DNA of 64,000 bases from Leeuwenhoekiella sp. MAR_2009_132 (GTDB taxonomy: Bacteria; Bacteroidota; Bacteroidia; Flavobacteriales; Flavobacteriaceae), in contig NZ_JHZY01000004.1 of NCBI RefSeq assembly GCF_000687915.1, positions 1,808,001 through 1,872,000 of the forward strand, written 5' to 3'. The translations under genes were made by a program, and so were the position numbers. The notes under the pieces were generated by a model. It did not search any database. It worked only from the letters and a program-made list of their open reading frames with translations, and had not been told where the DNA came from. This document shows, piece by piece, positions 27,778-35,332 of the stretch. Each line of letters opens with the position of its first letter. Within the stretch, counting starts at the first letter, position 1.

Positions 27778-28382
27778 TAGTCTTGATTTGAGTGAATTAT
27801 TTGATTGAGAATTTTCCGGCCTTCGGGAGTGACAATCCCACGTAAATGGTATTCAAGATACATTTCATACAAAGTAGCGTGGGGGAATTTTTCTTGCGGA
27901 AAAATACTGTCGTCTTTGATGTTAGTCATTCCTATATGATACATTCTGGAAACAAACTCGACATCTAGATTATTACGAAATAAACCCATATTTATACCTT
28001 TAGTTATGTTCTCTTCCATACAGCCTTTCATAAAATCAAATTGCTGAAGTTGGAGCTCATTAAAAATTTTAGGGTAATATTTCAATAGTTGTTGAATAGA
28101 TGAGGATTTCTCACCTTGTAAATGTTGTATTACATACTTTTTAATCTCATAAAGCTCTTCTATAGGGTTTTTATGTTTGCTTATAAGTTTAGTTACTGCG
28201 GTCTGTACAGTGGTCATCATTTGATGACTTACTGCATAAACTAATTCTGTTTTGTGTGAATAACTGGCATAAATGGTCTTTTTTGAAATGCCCATATGCG
28301 TGGCTATATCATCCATAGTAACACTCTTAAAGCCCTGCTTTATAAAGAGTTGTGTGGCGGTATCTAAAATTTGTTGTTTCAT
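27777..28382 (-). CDS. TetR/AcrR-family repressor of the efflux operon
   Basis: 201 aa from the ATG at 28380-28382; an in-frame TTG 12 bases upstream is less likely because it would fall inside the -7 region. The N-terminal helix-turn-helix is clear (residues about 20-44: VTMDDIATHMGISKKTIYAS). The rest is a helical ligand-binding domain with no recognisable pocket motif. It is the first gene of its own operon, so it should both sense the pump substrate and control itself. The promoter immediately upstream contains a perfect 13-bp inverted repeat spanning the region from -33 to -7, the obvious binding site. Confidence 0.92.
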   Translation of the reverse strand: MKQQILDTATQLFIKQGFKSVTMDDIATHMGISKKTIYASYSHKTELVYAVSHQMMTTVQTAVTKLISKHKNPIEELYEIKKYVIQHLQGEKSSSIQQLLKYYPKIFNELQLQQFDFMKGCMEENITKGINMGLFRNNLDVEFVSRMYHIGMTNIKDDSIFPQEKFPHATLYEMYLEYHLRGIVTPEGRKILNQIIHSNQD

Positions 28383-28391
28383 ATTGCGGCG

Positions 28392-28399
28392 CAAAGATA
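28392..28399 (-). promoter_or_regulatory. -7 element of the tetR efflux operon
   Basis: On the minus strand the bases read TATCTTTG (TAnnTTTG). The expected transcription start falls about 5 bases before the tetR ATG, giving a very short leader. The -33 region is a poor TTCG about 19 bp upstream and lies inside the operator spacer. Confidence 0.6.
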
Positions 28400-28436
28400 C
28401 TTCGGAAACTTTAAAAACGAATTAAGTTTCCGAAGT
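28399..28436. promoter_or_regulatory. TetR operator: perfect 13-bp inverted repeat
   Basis: ACTTCGGAAACTT (28399-28411) and AAGTTTCCGAAGT (28424-28436) are exact reverse complements with a 12-bp spacer. One arm abuts the -7 element and the other covers the -33 side, so a bound repressor would block RNA polymerase. The 38-bp span is long for one TetR dimer and suggests two dimers or one dimer per arm. Confidence 0.8.
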
Positions 28437-28543
28437 TTATTAGTGACTTAACGTAATAATAACATTATGAATATAGTTGAGCTTATTTGAGTTTGAGAGT
28501 AGAGTTAGAATTTAGAGTGTTATTTTAGCCAAAAATTTGAACT

Positions 28544-29518
28544 ATGTTGCGTATTGATCAATACACAGATGTATTTGTTGACTATTTAAATGAGCGAATT
28601 AAAAGTAGAGAGCCTAAAAACCTTTATGATCCCATTCTTTACATTTTACAATTGGGCGGTAAGCGTTTACGTCCCGTGTTAACGTTAATGGCTACAGATA
28701 TTTTTGAGTCAGATTATAAAAAGGCGCTCGATGCTGCACTGGCAGTTGAAGTATTTCACAACTTCTCTTTAGTTCACGATGATATTATGGACGATGCTCC
28801 ACTACGCAGGGGTAAAGAGACCGTTCACGAAAAATGGGATATAAATACCGGTATTCTCTCTGGGGACGCCATGCTCATAAATGCCTATCAGCTTTTTGAA
28901 AATTATGAAGGAGATACTTTTAGAAATCTGGCAAAACTTTTTAGTAAAACCGCTATAGAGGTTTGTGAGGGGCAGCAATACGATGTTGATTTTGAAACTC
29001 GCGACGATGTTACGTTACCTGAGTATCTAAAAATGATCGAATATAAAACTGCTGTTTTAGTAGGTGCGGCTTTAAAAATGGGAGCGATTGTGGCGGCGGC
29101 TTCTAAAACTAATTGTGACCTCATTTATGAATTCGGTAGAGATTTAGGTATCGCTTTTCAACTTCAGGATGATTATTTAGATGCTTTTGGTGACCCTGAA
29201 ACCTTTGGAAAGCAGGTAGGTGGTGATATCATAGAAAATAAAAAAACCTTCCTGTACTTAACTGCTTTAAAACGTCTCGACCCGGCACACAGTATACAGT
29301 TAAGTCATTTGTACAGTATTAGTCCGCAAGATCCTAATGGTAAAATAGAAACCGTTAAGCAGCTCTTTTTAGATTCCGGCGCAGCCGAAGCGATTAAAAA
29401 AGAAATTGAAGTATATACTAATAAGGCTCTTAAAGTGCTGAATGATCTCGATGTTAAAGAAGAAAACAAGCAACTCCTAAGAGAGTTTGCTCAAGCTTTA
29501 ATGCGAAGAAAAGTTTAA
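28544..29518 (+). CDS. Polyprenyl (probably geranylgeranyl/farnesyl) diphosphate synthase
   Basis: 324 aa trans-isoprenyl diphosphate synthase. Both aspartate-rich motifs are intact: HDDIMDDAPLRRG (D79, D80, D83) and QLQDDYLDAFGD (D209, D210). GGKRLRP near the N-terminus binds isopentenyl diphosphate. The residue five positions before the first motif is Phe74 (FHNFSLVHDD); a bulky aromatic there is known to limit products to short chains (C15-C20). So a C20-type enzyme is more likely than an octaprenyl synthase, though automatic annotation may say otherwise. It would use precursors from the MEP pathway, whose dxs is also in this window. It is followed at 9 bp by a small conserved gene. Confidence 0.88.
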   Translation: MLRIDQYTDVFVDYLNERIKSREPKNLYDPILYILQLGGKRLRPVLTLMATDIFESDYKKALDAALAVEVFHNFSLVHDDIMDDAPLRRGKETVHEKWDINTGILSGDAMLINAYQLFENYEGDTFRNLAKLFSKTAIEVCEGQQYDVDFETRDDVTLPEYLKMIEYKTAVLVGAALKMGAIVAAASKTNCDLIYEFGRDLGIAFQLQDDYLDAFGDPETFGKQVGGDIIENKKTFLYLTALKRLDPAHSIQLSHLYSISPQDPNGKIETVKQLFLDSGAAEAIKKEIEVYTNKALKVLNDLDVKEENKQLLREFAQALMRRKV

Positions 29519-29527
29519 TAACTTTCT

Positions 29528-29869
29528 ATGAAAACGACTCAGGAAATCTTAAAATTATCAATTACAAATCAACTTTATGTTGCATTAGTAAATCAATTAA
29601 ATAAAGATTTTAGGCGAGTTGGGATAGAAGCCTCTTTTGGCCTGGAATTAAAACCTGAAGCCCTCGTTAGAAACCTTACTGCTACAATTTATGAACTTAT
29701 CGTTTCTGACTTTGAGGCGTATCTAAATTTGCTATATGCCATAGATGTTTCTGAATCTAAAATAAAAGATTTGCCTGTTCAAGAGGTTCATGAACTTGCA
29801 ACAGCAGTAACACAATTAATTCTTGAACGTGAATTTGTTAAAGTTTCTTTTAAAAATAAACACGAATAA
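29528..29869 (+). CDS. Small hypothetical protein downstream of the prenyl synthase
   Basis: 113 aa, not recognised. Predicted mostly helical, no signal peptide or transmembrane segment. It has an acidic, hydrophobic-patterned middle (LTATIYELIVSDFEAYLNLLYAIDVSESKI). It starts 9 bp after the prenyl synthase stop and is surely in the same transcript. Its last 20 bases overlap the 3' end of the convergent barrel gene. Coding potential is supported by position and length; no function can be given. Confidence 0.7.
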   Translation: MKTTQEILKLSITNQLYVALVNQLNKDFRRVGIEASFGLELKPEALVRNLTATIYELIVSDFEAYLNLLYAIDVSESKIKDLPVQEVHELATAVTQLILEREFVKVSFKNKHE

Positions 29870-30365
29870 AAGGTTGAATCGCGCTTGAGTAAACCGCATC
29901 ACGATCACTGTAAAGAACATTATATCGCGCGCCAATTGTAACGGGGCCATTACGATATCCCAACCCTAAAAATAGGGCAGCGTTCCAGAAGTCATCACTA
30001 AATGTTCCTCCATCTAAATTTGCCCTTTGAGAAACGTAGAGTTCTTCAAATTCTGCAGACAGCTGTATGATGGGTAGTGGGTTTGCTAAGGCAATTATAC
30101 TACCTCCTACAATTGAAGATTTTAATGACCTATCTTTTACATATGAGTAACTCAAACCGGGACCCATCGCAAAATACGGATTGAAATTATAGATGGCACT
30201 TGGAGCGATGCTTGCTGCAAAGTATTCTCTTCCAAAATTTAAACCAAAACCGCCGCCTACATCTACCTTTTCCCAAAAATCAGAGCCTTGTGATTGTGCT
30301 TGTAATGAGATGTTTGTTGCTAAAAATAACATCACAAAACCACAAACTTTTAGTAGTGAATTCAT
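29850..30365 (-). CDS. Small outer-membrane beta-barrel protein
   Basis: 171 aa. Signal peptide with cleavage near SLQAQ (about residue 24). Alternating-hydrophobicity strands follow (GGGFGLNFGREYFAASIAPS, YFAMGPGLSYSYVKD, ALFLGLGYRNGPVTIGARYN), ending in an aromatic (RVYF). This is an 8-strand-type barrel. Homologues in related bacteria are, from memory, often labelled alpha-ketoglutarate decarboxylase, apparently because they lie next to sucA as here. The sequence has no thiamine-diphosphate or decarboxylase motif, so that name should not be used. It is divergent from sucA. Function unknown. Confidence 0.75.
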   Translation of the reverse strand: MNSLLKVCGFVMLFLATNISLQAQSQGSDFWEKVDVGGGFGLNFGREYFAASIAPSAIYNFNPYFAMGPGLSYSYVKDRSLKSSIVGGSIIALANPLPIIQLSAEFEELYVSQRANLDGGTFSDDFWNAALFLGLGYRNGPVTIGARYNVLYSDRDAVYSSAIQPFIRVYF

Positions 30366-30462
30366 AAACTTAGATTTAAGTGATTAATTGGTGATTTGAC
30401 AACTTCATAAACACCTCATTTAAAATGTTAATGATAAGCATAAAATTAGTAAACCAAAGGTC

Positions 30463-30489
30463 TTGTGCCATCGAAAAATTGTACTTTTG
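30463..30489 (+). promoter_or_regulatory. Promoter of the sucA-odhB operon
   Basis: TTG at 30463-30465, a 16-bp spacer, then TACTTTTG at 30482-30489. The -7 part is an exact TAnnTTTG and the spacer is one base short of the usual range. It lies 41 bp before the chosen ATG at 30531 and rules out starts further upstream. Confidence 0.6.
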
Positions 30490-30530
30490 ACAAATTATTG
30501 CTTAAAAAATCGACAGATTTAAATTATAAA

Positions 30531-33305
30531 ATGGATAGATTTTCATTTCTCAATGCAGCAAACACTGCATATTTCGCAGAACTTTACGATAAATACCTAC
30601 AGCATCCTGATAGTGTGGAGCCTAGTTGGAGAGCATTTTTTCAAGGTTTCGATTTCGGTATGGAAGAAAGTGGTGTACAGCCAGACAGCCCCATATCTGA
30701 GGTAAAATCAACAGCTACAGTAACTTCTGTTCCTGATAATCTTCAAAAAGAATTTCAGGTAGTAAAGTTAATAGACGGGTATCGCACACGTGGACATTTG
30801 TTTACAAAAACAAATCCTGTACGTGAACGCCGCCAGTATATACCCACGCTAGAGTTAAAAAACTTTGGTCTTAGTGAAAACGATTTAGATATCACGTTTT
30901 CGGCAGGTGAGATTCTAGGTATAGGTAGTACGACATTACGCGAGATCGTAAGTCATCTTGAAAAAATATACTGTGAGTCTATAGGTGTTGAATATATGTT
31001 CATTCGCAAACCTGAAGAAATACAGTGGATTCAGGATAAGCTGAATATCAACGACAATCACCCAAAATTTTCAGCAGATGTTAAGAAGAAGATTTTAAAG
31101 AAACTCAATGAGGCTGTTTCTTTTGAGACTTTTCTTCATACAAAATACGTGGGTCAAAAGCGATTCTCTCTCGAAGGAGGTGAAAGCTTTATCCCGGCAG
31201 TTGATGCTATTATCGAAGCAGCAGCAGATCGCGGTGTAAAAGAATTTGTAATGGGTATGGCACACAGAGGTCGTTTAAATACCCTTACTAATATCTTTGG
31301 TAAAAATGCAAAAGACATCTTTAGCGAATTTGACGGTAAAGATTATGATCAGGAAGTTTTTGATGGTGATGTAAAATACCATTTAGGTTGGACGTCTAGC
31401 CGCAAAACAGATAGCGGTAAAGAAATAAATATAAATATAGCACCCAATCCCTCTCACTTAGAGACTGTAGGTGCTGTTGTAGAAGGTATCGCCAGAGCAA
31501 AACAAGACTTGCATCATTTTGACCAACCTAACCAGGTATTGCCTATCGTGGTTCATGGGGATGCTGCAATTGCAGGTCAGGGTATTGTTTATGAAATAAT
31601 ACAAATGGCTCAGTTAGATGGCTATACCACAAAGGGTACCATACATATTGTCATAAATAACCAGATTGGTTTTACTACAAATTATCTTGATGCACGTTCT
31701 TCTACTTATTGTACAGATGTTGCAAAAACCACACTTTCGCCGGTACTGCACGTTAATGCAGATGATGCAGAGGCTGTAGTTCACGCTTCATTATTTGCAT
31801 TAGATTTTAGAATGGAGTTTGGTCGTGATGTATTTATAGATCTTTTAGGGTACAGAAAATACGGTCATAACGAAGGTGATGAGCCACGTTTTACCCAGCC
31901 TAAATTGTATAAAGCAATAGCAAAACACGATAACGCTCGAGATATCTACGCAGAAAAGTTAAGAGCAGAAGGTGTTATTGATGAAAATTATGTTAAACTT
32001 CTTGAAGAAGAATACAAGGAGAAATTAGAAGAAAAACTAGAGAAATCTAGGGAAGAAGATACCACACGTATTACTGCAATTATGCAGGATGAGTGGGAAG
32101 GGTTTGAGCAGGCTACTGAGGTAGAAATGATGAATCCTATAGATACTACTTATGATCTCGAGGCACTTGATGAAATTGCAGATGTAATTACCAGGCTTCC
32201 TGAAGATAAAAAGTTTATGCGTAAAATTCTTAAGATTATTGAAGGGCGTCGTACGATGTACTTTGATGATAATAAGATAGATTGGGGTCTTGCAGAGTTA
32301 CTTGCATACGGTTCTTTACTCAAAGAAGGATTTGATGTACGTATGACAGGTCAGGATGTGGAGCGAGGTACATTTTCGCACAGACACGCGGTTACTAAAG
32401 TAGAAGATAGTGAAGAAGAAATCGTGCTCTTGAATAACCTAAAAGGCGATCAGGGTCATATGTATATTTTTAACTCTTTATTATCTGAATATGGTGTTGT
32501 AGGTTTTGATTACGGTTATGCAATGGCGAGCCCCAAAACACTTCCTATATGGGAAGCACAGTTTGGTGATTTTAGCAACGGAGCTCAGATTATGTTAGAT
32601 CAATATATATCTGCCGCAGAAGATAAGTGGAAATTACAAAACGGTCTGGTAATGTTATTGCCACACGGTTATGAAGGCCAGGGTGCAGAACACTCTTCTG
32701 CACGTATGGAGCGTTACTTACAGTTATGTGCTGTAGACAATATGTATGTTGCAGACTGTACCACACCGGCAAACTTTTACCACTTATTACGTCGCCAGTT
32801 AAAAACCAATTTCAGAAAACCGCTTATTGTTTTCACACCTAAAAGTTTATTAAGACATCCTAAAGTTGTTTCTACAAAAGAAGAATTAGCTAACGGAAGT
32901 TTTAAAATGACAATTGATGATGATTCAGTAAAGCCAGATGCTGTAAAAACATTAGTTTTTGTTACCGGTAAATTTTATTATGATCTTCTTGACAAGCGTG
33001 AAGAATTAAAAAGAGATGATGTTGCCCTAGTACGTGTAGAGCAATTATTCCCACTTCCTAAGAATGAGATTCGCGCAGCTATAGAAAAGTATAAAAATGC
33101 AGATGATGTAGTTTGGGCTCAGGAAGAGCCGCGTAATATGGGAGCTTACGGGCACTTGTTAATGCATCTTCCCGAAGCGCAAAAATTCAGAATTTGCAGT
33201 CGTAAATTCTACGGTGCTCCTGCTGCAGGAAGTTCTGTTCGTTTTAAAAGAAGACATCAGAAAGTGATTGATGATGTTTTTGATAAAGATTCAAATAACC
33301 AATAA
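30531..33305 (+). CDS. sucA: 2-oxoglutarate dehydrogenase E1 component
   Basis: 924 aa from the ATG at 30531 (MDRFSFLNAANTAYFAELYD); an upstream in-frame start at 30465 overlaps the promoter and gives no conserved sequence. The thiamine-diphosphate enzyme decarboxylates 2-oxoglutarate and passes the succinyl group to the lipoyl arm of E2 in the TCA cycle. Visible features are the N-terminal E2-binding segment (YLQHPDSVEPSWRAFFQGF), FVMGMAHRGRLNTLTNIFGK, HGDAAIAGQGIVYE (cofactor motif, continuing to NNQIGFTT), and LLPHGYEGQGAEHSSAR in the pyrimidine domain. Length matches family members. The E2 gene follows 66 bp later; E3 (lpd) is not in the window. Confidence 0.95.
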   Translation: MDRFSFLNAANTAYFAELYDKYLQHPDSVEPSWRAFFQGFDFGMEESGVQPDSPISEVKSTATVTSVPDNLQKEFQVVKLIDGYRTRGHLFTKTNPVRERRQYIPTLELKNFGLSENDLDITFSAGEILGIGSTTLREIVSHLEKIYCESIGVEYMFIRKPEEIQWIQDKLNINDNHPKFSADVKKKILKKLNEAVSFETFLHTKYVGQKRFSLEGGESFIPAVDAIIEAAADRGVKEFVMGMAHRGRLNTLTNIFGKNAKDIFSEFDGKDYDQEVFDGDVKYHLGWTSSRKTDSGKEININIAPNPSHLETVGAVVEGIARAKQDLHHFDQPNQVLPIVVHGDAAIAGQGIVYEIIQMAQLDGYTTKGTIHIVINNQIGFTTNYLDARSSTYCTDVAKTTLSPVLHVNADDAEAVVHASLFALDFRMEFGRDVFIDLLGYRKYGHNEGDEPRFTQPKLYKAIAKHDNARDIYAEKLRAEGVIDENYVKLLEEEYKEKLEEKLEKSREEDTTRITAIMQDEWEGFEQATEVEMMNPIDTTYDLEALDEIADVITRLPEDKKFMRKILKIIEGRRTMYFDDNKIDWGLAELLAYGSLLKEGFDVRMTGQDVERGTFSHRHAVTKVEDSEEEIVLLNNLKGDQGHMYIFNSLLSEYGVVGFDYGYAMASPKTLPIWEAQFGDFSNGAQIMLDQYISAAEDKWKLQNGLVMLLPHGYEGQGAEHSSARMERYLQLCAVDNMYVADCTTPANFYHLLRRQLKTNFRKPLIVFTPKSLLRHPKVVSTKEELANGSFKMTIDDDSVKPDAVKTLVFVTGKFYYDLLDKREELKRDDVALVRVEQLFPLPKNEIRAAIEKYKNADDVVWAQEEPRNMGAYGHLLMHLPEAQKFRICSRKFYGAPAAGSSVRFKRRHQKVIDDVFDKDSNNQ

Positions 33306-33371
33306 AAAATTTGTTTTTGGTTCTACTGAAATAGAAACATTACAAAAGAAAAAAGTTAATAAAATAGAAAT

Positions 33372-34667
33372 ATGGCTTTAGAAATGAAAGTCCCTTCTCC
33401 GGGAGAATCGATTACAGAAGTTGAAATAGCACAGTGGCTTGTTGAGGATGGCGACTATGTAGAAAAAGACCAGGCGATAGCCGAAGTAGATAGCGATAAA
33501 GCTACCTTAGAACTTCCGGCAGAAGCAAGCGGTATTATAACATTAAAGGCTGAAGAAGGTGATGCTGTAGCAGTAGGGCAGGTCGTTTGCCTTATTGATA
33601 CCGATGCTCCAAAACCAGGGGGCTCAGATTCTAACAAAGCTTCAGGTGATGAAGGTAGTGGTGGAGATTCTGAAAAAGAATTAGATAAAAAAGATAAGAA
33701 TACGGCAGATACAAACGAGAAGGCAGAAGCAAAAACAGAAACACCTTCAAAGTCAAGTACTCCTAGCCAATCTCAGGATAAAAAGTCTTATGCAACAGGA
33801 ACACCGTCTCCTGCAGCTAAGAAAACTTTAGATGAGAAAGGTATAGATGCTAAAGATGTTCAGGGTAGTGGTCGCGACGGTCGTATTACTAAAGATGATG
33901 CTGTTAATGCTAAGCCTTCAATGGGAACTCCGGGTAACGGAAGTCGCGGAGAAAGTCGTTCAAAAATGTCTATGTTACGTCGCAAAGTAGCAGAGCGCTT
34001 AGTAAGCGTAAAAAATGAAACGGCAATGCTTACTACGTTTAACGAGGTAGATATGTCTGCTATATTTGCTTTACGTGATAAGTATAAAGAAGACTTTAAA
34101 TCAAAACATAGTGTTGGGTTAGGCTTTATGTCTTTCTTCACATTAGCTTGTGTACGTGCATTAGAAATGTACCCTGCTGTAAACTCTATGATAGATGGTA
34201 AGGAAATGATTACTTATGATTTTAAAGATATTTCTATTGCAGTATCTGGTCCAAAAGGTCTTATGGTTCCTGTAATTAGAAATGCTGAAAATTTAAGTTT
34301 TAGGGGTGTTGAGTCTGAAGTGAAGCGTCTTGCTCTTAGAGCACGTGATGGTCAGATTACAGTAGATGAGATGACCGGTGGTACATTTACAATTACAAAT
34401 GGGGGTGTTTTTGGTAGTATGCTTTCTACACCTATCATCAATCCTCCGCAATCTGCAATCCTAGGAATGCACAATATTGTAGAACGACCTATCGTACGTG
34501 ATGGAGGAATTGCAATTGCGCCTATTATGTATGTAGCACTTTCTTACGATCATCGTATAATTGATGGTAAAGAATCTGTAGGGTTTCTGGTAGCTGTTAA
34601 AGAAGCATTAGAAAATCCTGAAGAGTTATTGATGAATAACAATGTATTAAAAGCACTAGAGCTTTAA
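33372..34667 (+). CDS. odhB: Dihydrolipoyllysine succinyltransferase (2-oxoglutarate dehydrogenase E2)
   Basis: 431 aa. Lipoyl domain at residues 1-77 with the lipoylated K43 in EVDSDKATLELP. A long Ser/Lys/Glu/Asp/Thr-rich linker (about 80-145) leads to a peripheral-subunit-binding domain (about 148-183, SPAAKKTLDEKGIDAKDVQG). The catalytic domain runs from about 200, with the active-site pair H394 and D398 in YDHRIIDGKES. The single lipoyl domain and YDHRIIDGK favour the succinyl- over the acetyltransferase. It forms the core of the complex with SucA, encoded directly upstream. Confidence 0.95.
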   Translation: MALEMKVPSPGESITEVEIAQWLVEDGDYVEKDQAIAEVDSDKATLELPAEASGIITLKAEEGDAVAVGQVVCLIDTDAPKPGGSDSNKASGDEGSGGDSEKELDKKDKNTADTNEKAEAKTETPSKSSTPSQSQDKKSYATGTPSPAAKKTLDEKGIDAKDVQGSGRDGRITKDDAVNAKPSMGTPGNGSRGESRSKMSMLRRKVAERLVSVKNETAMLTTFNEVDMSAIFALRDKYKEDFKSKHSVGLGFMSFFTLACVRALEMYPAVNSMIDGKEMITYDFKDISIAVSGPKGLMVPVIRNAENLSFRGVESEVKRLALRARDGQITVDEMTGGTFTITNGGVFGSMLSTPIINPPQSAILGMHNIVERPIVRDGGIAIAPIMYVALSYDHRIIDGKESVGFLVAVKEALENPEELLMNNNVLKALEL

Positions 34668-34686
34668 GAATATTGGAATATGTATG

Positions 34687-34720
34687 AAAAGCCTGTTAGT
34701 TTTTGCTAACAGGCTTTTTT
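34687..34720 (+). terminator. Intrinsic terminator of sucA-odhB
   Basis: AAAAGCCTGTTAG (34687-34699) pairs with CTAACAGGCTTTT (34706-34718) across a 6-base loop, ending in six T residues. It may also serve the convergent small gene. Confidence 0.88.
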
Positions 34721-34730
34721 ATGTTTTAAA

Positions 34731-35036
34731 TCAGCGACAGATAATAATTTCGATTACAATTAACTTTAATTCTTCTTTTAGAGTGGTGTTTGGAAAAGCT
34801 CTCCCAGCCTTACTATACCAGTATTTGGCATTAAAAATATCGCCTTCATCACGGTGTAGGTGTGCGTGAATAAGACTACCCATAGAATGCTTAATATCTT
34901 GAGCTATTGTGTGCGAAGCTTCCCAATTATCATTGGCTTTATACCACAAAGATTGTAAGGTTTCCGGCCAGTCTGGAGGAGGATTGTCAAAAGTTAGCGT
35001 GATCTCAAATTCTTTATAATCCTTCGGAATGCTCAT
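34731..35036 (-). CDS. Small hypothetical cytoplasmic protein
   Basis: 101 aa from the internal ATG (MSIPKDYKEFEITL). The open frame extends 20 codons further up to 35096, but those residues do not look conserved. The sequence is rich in Trp, His and charged residues (PPPDWPETLQSLWYKANDNW, IKHSMGSLIHAHLHRDEGD, NAKYWYSKAGR), and I recall similar short conserved proteins in other bacteria. No signal peptide or membrane segment. The high aromatic and His content and its ordered motifs make it a better candidate than the opposite-strand frame over the same bases. Function unknown; it stands alone between odhB and polA. Confidence 0.7.
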   Translation of the reverse strand: MSIPKDYKEFEITLTFDNPPPDWPETLQSLWYKANDNWEASHTIAQDIKHSMGSLIHAHLHRDEGDIFNAKYWYSKAGRAFPNTTLKEELKLIVIEIIICR

Positions 35037-35332
35037 AGTTAATTTTAAGTTTGAATGTAGTCCTAAACCTAAGCTGAGGTTGGGATTGAAGATCATTATA
35101 TAAATCGAATAATCTATTCTTCAACAGAACTTATTTGAGACGTTTTCAGTATTCTGTTTTAAGTTTAAAGTTCCTATTGTAATCCTAAAATAGCTTAGTA
35201 ATAGGTACACTTCAATTGATGAAGATCTATTATATTTTGCAAATTTAAAAATGGATTAGGTATAAAAACGCATATCAAAAGACTAATTCCTATTTTTGAT
35301 ATTTCAATTCCAGATTAAAACAGATTCCCAAT

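Noticed and set aside
34684..34869. 61-aa plus-strand frame
   Set aside because: It begins inside the odhB terminator and lies opposite a better minus-strand frame with ordered, conserved-looking motifs.
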